A stretch of 64,000 bases of DNA from Fimbriiglobus ruber (GTDB taxonomy: Bacteria > Planctomycetota > Planctomycetia > Gemmatales > Gemmataceae), in contig NZ_NIDE01000001.1 in assembly GCF_002197845.1 (NCBI RefSeq), positions 1,116,001 to 1,180,000 of the forward strand, read 5' to 3'. A program made the position numbers and the translations under genes. A model generated the notes under the pieces. It worked only from the letters and a program-made list of their open reading frames with translations, was not told the origin of the DNA and searched no databases. How positions within the stretch are numbered: the stretch's first letter is position 1; each line of letters opens with the position of its first letter. Positions 61,101-64,000 of this stretch are shown here, in pieces.

Positions 61101-64000
61101 CCCAAGAAGGTCGCGAAGAAAACCGCCAAGACGGACAAGGCAAAGAAAGTGCCCGCCGGGGCCGAATACATCACGCACCTGGAAGTCCAGGGCGCGAACC
61201 AACACAACTTGAAGAACGTCAGCGCCCGCATCCCGCGCGAGCAGATGACCGTGTTTTGCGGGCCAAGCGGGTCCGGGAAGTCGTCGCTGGCGATGGACAC
61301 GATCTACGCCGAGGGCCAGCGGCGGTATGTCGAATCGCTGTCGAGTTACGCCCGTCAGTTCCTCGGCCAGGTCCAAAAGCCGCGGGTGGAACACGTCACC
61401 GGGCTCTCCCCGGCCGTCGCGATCGAGCAGAAGACGACGAGCAAGAGCCCCCGCTCGACGGTCGGCACGATCACCGAGATTTACGACTACCTCCGCATCC
61501 TCTACGCCCGCGTCGGCGTGCGGCACTGCCCATATTGCAACGTCCCGATGGGCACCCAGACGAAAGACCAGATCACGGCCAAGATTCTGTCGCTACCCGA
61601 GGGCACAAAGCTCTACATCATGGCCCCGATGGAACGAAAGGGGCAGGAAAAGTACGAGACGCTGTGGGACGAGATCCGCCGGGCCGGGTACGTCCGCATG
61701 CGGGTCAACGGCAAGTCGTACGCCCTCGACGAAGCGCCCGCGATCGACCACCGGCGGAAGCACGCGGTCGAAGTCGTCGTGGACCGCAACGTCGTCCGCC
61801 CGAACTCGCGGACGCGAATCGCGGAGGCGGTCGAACAGGCTCTCGGCCTCGGCCGCGGCGTCGTTCACATCGCTTACGTGGACAACGATAAGGACGAGAC
61901 GCAGTGGCGTGTCGAGCGGTATTCGCAGCACCTGGCCTGCTCGTCGTGCGGCCGGAGTTACGAGACGCTCAACGCCCACAACTACTCGTTTAACAGCCCA
62001 CTCGGCTGGTGCCCGACCTGCGAAGGGCTCGGCTTCCAGCGCGGGGCGAACGCGAACCTGCTCATCCGCGACCCCGCCCTCTCGGTTCGCGCCGGGGCCA
62101 TCGCCGCGTGGCCGCCGCTCGAAGCGGGCGGCGCGTTCCTGACGTTCGCCGGCGCCCTGGCGAAGCACGTCGGCTTCTCGCTCGACACGCCGTACAAGGA
62201 TCTCGACCCGGCCCACCAACGGGCCATCCTGCACGGCACCGGCGACGATTACATTCCGCTCGCCCAGTCGGCGAAAGGAACTCTGCCCACCAAGTTCCAG
62301 TACAAGGGGCTATTCCCGACCATCGACGAAGCCTCCCGCGTGAGCTTCGTTTACCGGATGCGGCTCGACCACCTGGTGGACGAAGTCCCCTGCTCTGCTT
62401 GCCACGGGTCGAGACTCCGCACGGACGCGGCCGCCACCCGGTTCGAGAACCTGACCCTGGGCGAACTCTGCCATCAGCCCCTCGGCCAAACCAAGCAACT
62501 CTTCGGTTCGTTGAAACTCGAAGAACACGACCGCGAGATCGTCGGCGAGGTGAGCCGGGAGATCGTGAACCGGCTCACCTTCCTGGTGGACGTCGGTCTC
62601 GATTACCTGAGCCTCGACCGCAAGGGACCGACGCTCTCGGGCGGCGAGGCCCAACGCATTCGCTTGGCCTCCCAGATCGGAAGCGGGCTAACCGGCGTAC
62701 TGTACGTGCTGGACGAGCCGACGATCGGCCTGCACCCGCGCGACAACGCCCGCCTGCTCACCGCCCTGCACCGCCTCCGCGACCTCGGCAACACCCTCAT
62801 ACTGGTCGAACACGACCGCGAGGTGATCGCGTCCGCCGACTACCTCCTCGATTTCGGCCCCGGCGCCGGCGACAAGGGCGGCGAAATCACGGCCGACGGC
62901 ACGCCGAAGCAAATCGAGCGATCGAAGACGTCGCTGACGGGTCAGTACCTGTCGGGCCGGCTGGCGATCCCGGTCCCCACCAACCGCCGGGTCGCGGGGG
63001 GCGGATACGCGGGGGCCGAACCGACCGAGCAGGAAGTGGTCGCCCTGAGCCCGCAGGGAACGGCGCTGAGCATCATCGGCGCGCGGCAGCACAACTTGCA
63101 GAACGTCGACGTTCACATCCCGCTCGGCGTCATGGTCGCCGTCACCGGCGTCAGCGGGTCGGGCAAAAGTTCGCTCGTGAACGAAGTGCTTTACAACACG
63201 CTCGCGCGGAAACTCCACCGCGCCCAGACGCCCGGCGCGGCCCACGACGAAGTGCGCGGACTGGAACACGTCGACAAGATCATCAACGTCGACCAGGACC
63301 CGATCGGCAACGCGCCGTCCTCGAACCCGGCGACGTACACGGGCGTCTTCGATCTCATCCGCGAACTGTTCGCCCGGCTGCCCGAGTCGAAGGTCCGCGG
63401 GTACCAGCCCCGGCGGTTCAGCTTCAACCAGAAGGGCGGCCGCTGCGAGGCGTGCGAGGGGAACGGACAGAAGAAAATCGAGATGCACTTCCTGCCGGAC
63501 GTCTGGGTCGAGTGCGACGTCTGCCACGGCAGCCGGTACAACCCGGAAACCCTCGTCGTCCAGTATCACGGCCGGTCGATCGCCGACGTGTTGAACATGC
63601 GGGTGGGCGAGGCGCTGGAACTGTTCGGGAACATCCCGAAGATTCGCGTCATTCTCCAAACCCTGACCGACGTCGGCCTCGGCTACATGGCCCTCGGCCA
63701 GCCCGCCCCGACCATGTCCGGCGGCGAGGCTCAGCGGGTCAAGCTGGCCGCGGAACTCGCGCGGCCGAGTACCGGTCGCACGCTTTACTTGCTGGACGAG
63801 CCGACCACCGGCCTGCACTTCGACGACGTGCGCAAGTTGCTCGACGTCCTCCACCGCCTCGCCGACCTGGGCAACACGGTCGTCGTCGTCGAACACAACC
63901 TGGATGTCATCAAGACGGCCGACTGGATCATCGACATGGGCCCGGAGGCCGGGACCGGCGGCGGCCGCGTGGTCGCGCAGGGGACGCCGGAAGACGTGGT
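58131..64000 (+). CDS. uvrA: Tandem double-length UvrA (two UvrA copies in one protein), 3' end off the window
   Basis: The ATG at 58131 has AGGAG 11 nt upstream. At least 1,956 codons remain open to the edge with no stop. UvrA is the ATPase that finds bulky DNA lesions for nucleotide excision repair and is normally about 950 aa. Here copy 1 (1-985) and copy 2 (about 1013 on) each have two ABC ATPases. Walker A lies at 33, 671, 1044 and 1673 (G-x-SGSGKSS). The signature SGGEAQR follows T-L at 519, 879 and 1502 and T-M at 1862, and [18 protein letters not shown]-type Walker B motifs are present. Both copies keep the CxxC-x19/20-CxxC zinc modules. A Lys/Ala-rich linker ([19 protein letters not shown]) joins them. 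All motifs look active. Chlamydiae have a similar double-length UvrA. Confidence 0.95.
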   Translation, partial: MDSQNIVVRGAREHNLRNVNLELPRNKLIVFTGVSGSGKSSLAFDTLYAEGQRRYVESLSNYARQFLGQLPKPEVEYIGGLSPAISIQQKTAGRNPRSTVGTVTEVSDFLRVLFARVGQGYCPNCQRPITAQTREQIIARILALPDQTRFSILAPVVRGQKGEFKDFFADMVKRGYVRARVDGQIVRMTDDLKLDKKIKHHIEVVVDRLKLEGTGAKGDAAGGKLRPRIAEAVEQALALAEGAVIIAVEADTPTEKGAPARTKGTAAQPTDLLLSAHYACTHCNISYEPPSPQLFSFNSPHGMCPACDGLGTQYTFDPDLLIPDPKLSLFDGAIPLVGALKSMGKWRRHVYEGVAKSLDIDLKAPWRSLPDDHQNLLLHGSGDAHIVWEWKQRGGKVWKHSGKWEGIVPQLVSQFKKAAGGPRRMQLEKYMRVVRCPVCAGQRLNAQARAVRVGDKTLVEVGHMSVGDLLPWFDTFEKHLTPLQRTIAGELLKEIRARLGFLLNVGLHYLSLDRSAPTLSGGEAQRIRLAGQIGSGLVGVLYILDEPSIGLHPRDNIRLLRSLERLRDMGNTVLVVEHDEDTMRAADYLVDFGPGPGIRGGEIVAAGTPAEVFANPASVTGQYLTGVKTIAIPAKRRPPTDKTLRIIGARHNNLKNVTVDVPLGAFVCVTGVSGSGKSSLVNDILREALGAAVKASGGRSGDEATVVEDDAEEAALHEVGAHDRIEGAEHVDKVIDIDQTAIGRTPRSNPATYIKVFDEIRSLFAEMSDAKVRGYQPGRFSFNRPGGRCEACEGNGSNRLEMDFLADVWVTCPVCDGRRFNHETLQVKYRGKSITDVLELEVAQALDHFEHVPKIRAMLQTLHDVGLDYIKLGQPSPTLSGGEAQRVKLAKELCRRGTGKTLYILDEPTTGLHFEDIRKLLEVLHGFVEQGNTVLVIEHNLDVIKTADWLIDMGPDGGSGGGIVVATGTPEQVAKCKESYTGQALVPILFPKKVAKKTAKTDKAKKVPAGAEYITHLEVQGANQHNLKNVSARIPREQMTVFCGPSGSGKSSLAMDTIYAEGQRRYVESLSSYARQFLGQVQKPRVEHVTGLSPAVAIEQKTTSKSPRSTVGTITEIYDYLRILYARVGVRHCPYCNVPMGTQTKDQITAKILSLPEGTKLYIMAPMERKGQEKYETLWDEIRRAGYVRMRVNGKSYALDEAPAIDHRRKHAVEVVVDRNVVRPNSRTRIAEAVEQALGLGRGVVHIAYVDNDKDETQWRVERYSQHLACSSCGRSYETLNAHNYSFNSPLGWCPTCEGLGFQRGANANLLIRDPALSVRAGAIAAWPPLEAGGAFLTFAGALAKHVGFSLDTPYKDLDPAHQRAILHGTGDDYIPLAQSAKGTLPTKFQYKGLFPTIDEASRVSFVYRMRLDHLVDEVPCSACHGSRLRTDAAATRFENLTLGELCHQPLGQTKQLFGSLKLEEHDREIVGEVSREIVNRLTFLVDVGLDYLSLDRKGPTLSGGEAQRIRLASQIGSGLTGVLYVLDEPTIGLHPRDNARLLTALHRLRDLGNTLILVEHDREVIASADYLLDFGPGAGDKGGEITADGTPKQIERSKTSLTGQYLSGRLAIPVPTNRRVAGGGYAGAEPTEQEVVALSPQGTALSIIGARQHNLQNVDVHIPLGVMVAVTGVSGSGKSSLVNEVLYNTLARKLHRAQTPGAAHDEVRGLEHVDKIINVDQDPIGNAPSSNPATYTGVFDLIRELFARLPESKVRGYQPRRFSFNQKGGRCEACEGNGQKKIEMHFLPDVWVECDVCHGSRYNPETLVVQYHGRSIADVLNMRVGEALELFGNIPKIRVILQTLTDVGLGYMALGQPAPTMSGGEAQRVKLAAELARPSTGRTLYLLDEPTTGLHFDDVRKLLDVLHRLADLGNTVVVVEHNLDVIKTADWIIDMGPEAGTGGGRVVAQGTPEDV

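Noticed and set aside
59688-63896. Long minus-strand open frames antisense to uvrA
   Set aside because: High-GC codon bias (G/C at third positions) opens the antisense frame. The plus-strand frame carries all UvrA motifs.

Overview
The window is about 64 kb of high-GC DNA that reads as a chromosome segment from a planctomycete, most likely a member of the Gemmataceae (Gemmata / Fimbriiglobus / Zavarzinella type). This rests on family content, not on a database match. The signs are a DUF1552 + DUF1592/cytochrome-c gene pair, a giant Cys/Tyr/Val-repeat 'YTV-type' wall protein, a TIGR02996 remnant, VIT-vWA and Tat-exported sugar isomerase proteins, several Ser/Thr kinases, LpxI-type lipid A genes and a double-length UvrA. 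I see no rRNA, tRNA, CRISPR array, integrase, transposase or phage module. The window is mainly core and conserved chromosome, with several dispersed inverted repeats and a few decayed or frameshifted genes.

Layout. 0-9.4 kb: a zinc-ribbon fragment, a tandem pair of exported paralogues (one frameshifted), a Zn-dehydrogenase, a sugar isomerase, a TPR protein, the YTV-type repeat protein and two conserved hypotheticals. 9.6-14.9 kb: gpsA, a DUF1802 protein, an exported amidohydrolase, a CoA-disulfide-reductase/rhodanese fusion and a possible 2-oxoglutarate-type oxygenase. 15-18.8 kb: the DUF1552/DUF1592 pair. 19.4-23.8 kb: a surface Ig-repeat + FKBP protein and an 828-aa protein resembling GTPase-associated protein 1. 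23.8-26.5 kb: an SDR, prfB (RF2, with programmed +1 frameshift) and tsaE. 26.7-32.7 kb: a TPR-glycosyltransferase and a HAD gene, both frameshifted, then a FabZ-like dehydratase, trmB and a cNMP-sensor/thioredoxin-reductase fusion. 33.3-36.8 kb: lpxD-lpxI and a GH10-like protein. 37.4-40.7 kb: a membrane Ser/Thr kinase, an EamA exporter and a low-GC lipoprotein-like gene.

41-51 kb is nearly all on the minus strand: a metal-transport pair (His-rich TIGR03943 protein + DUF318 permease), a four-gene run (Gfo/Idh oxidoreductase, KptA, class III aminotransferase, ABC-3 metal permease), accA, a divergent Ser/Thr kinase and a ferredoxin-NADP reductase. 51-57.8 kb: an exported isomerase, a VIT-vWA protein, a small membrane coiled-coil protein and an ECF sigma/anti-sigma-like pair. 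58.1 kb to the right edge is one open frame holding two complete UvrA proteins in tandem.

Shared themes are envelope biogenesis (lpxD, lpxI, accA, FabZ-like, gpsA), translation quality and RNA processing (prfB, tsaE, trmB, kptA), and signalling (two kinases, ECF sigma, cNMP sensor). Three genes carry single-base frameshifts (near 1.39, 27.03 and 29.07 kb). Two of these are at or next to homopolymers, so base-level assembly errors must be considered alongside real decay. Intergenic spaces are marked by long hairpin repeats, and the arms of each hairpin match each other better than they match other copies.
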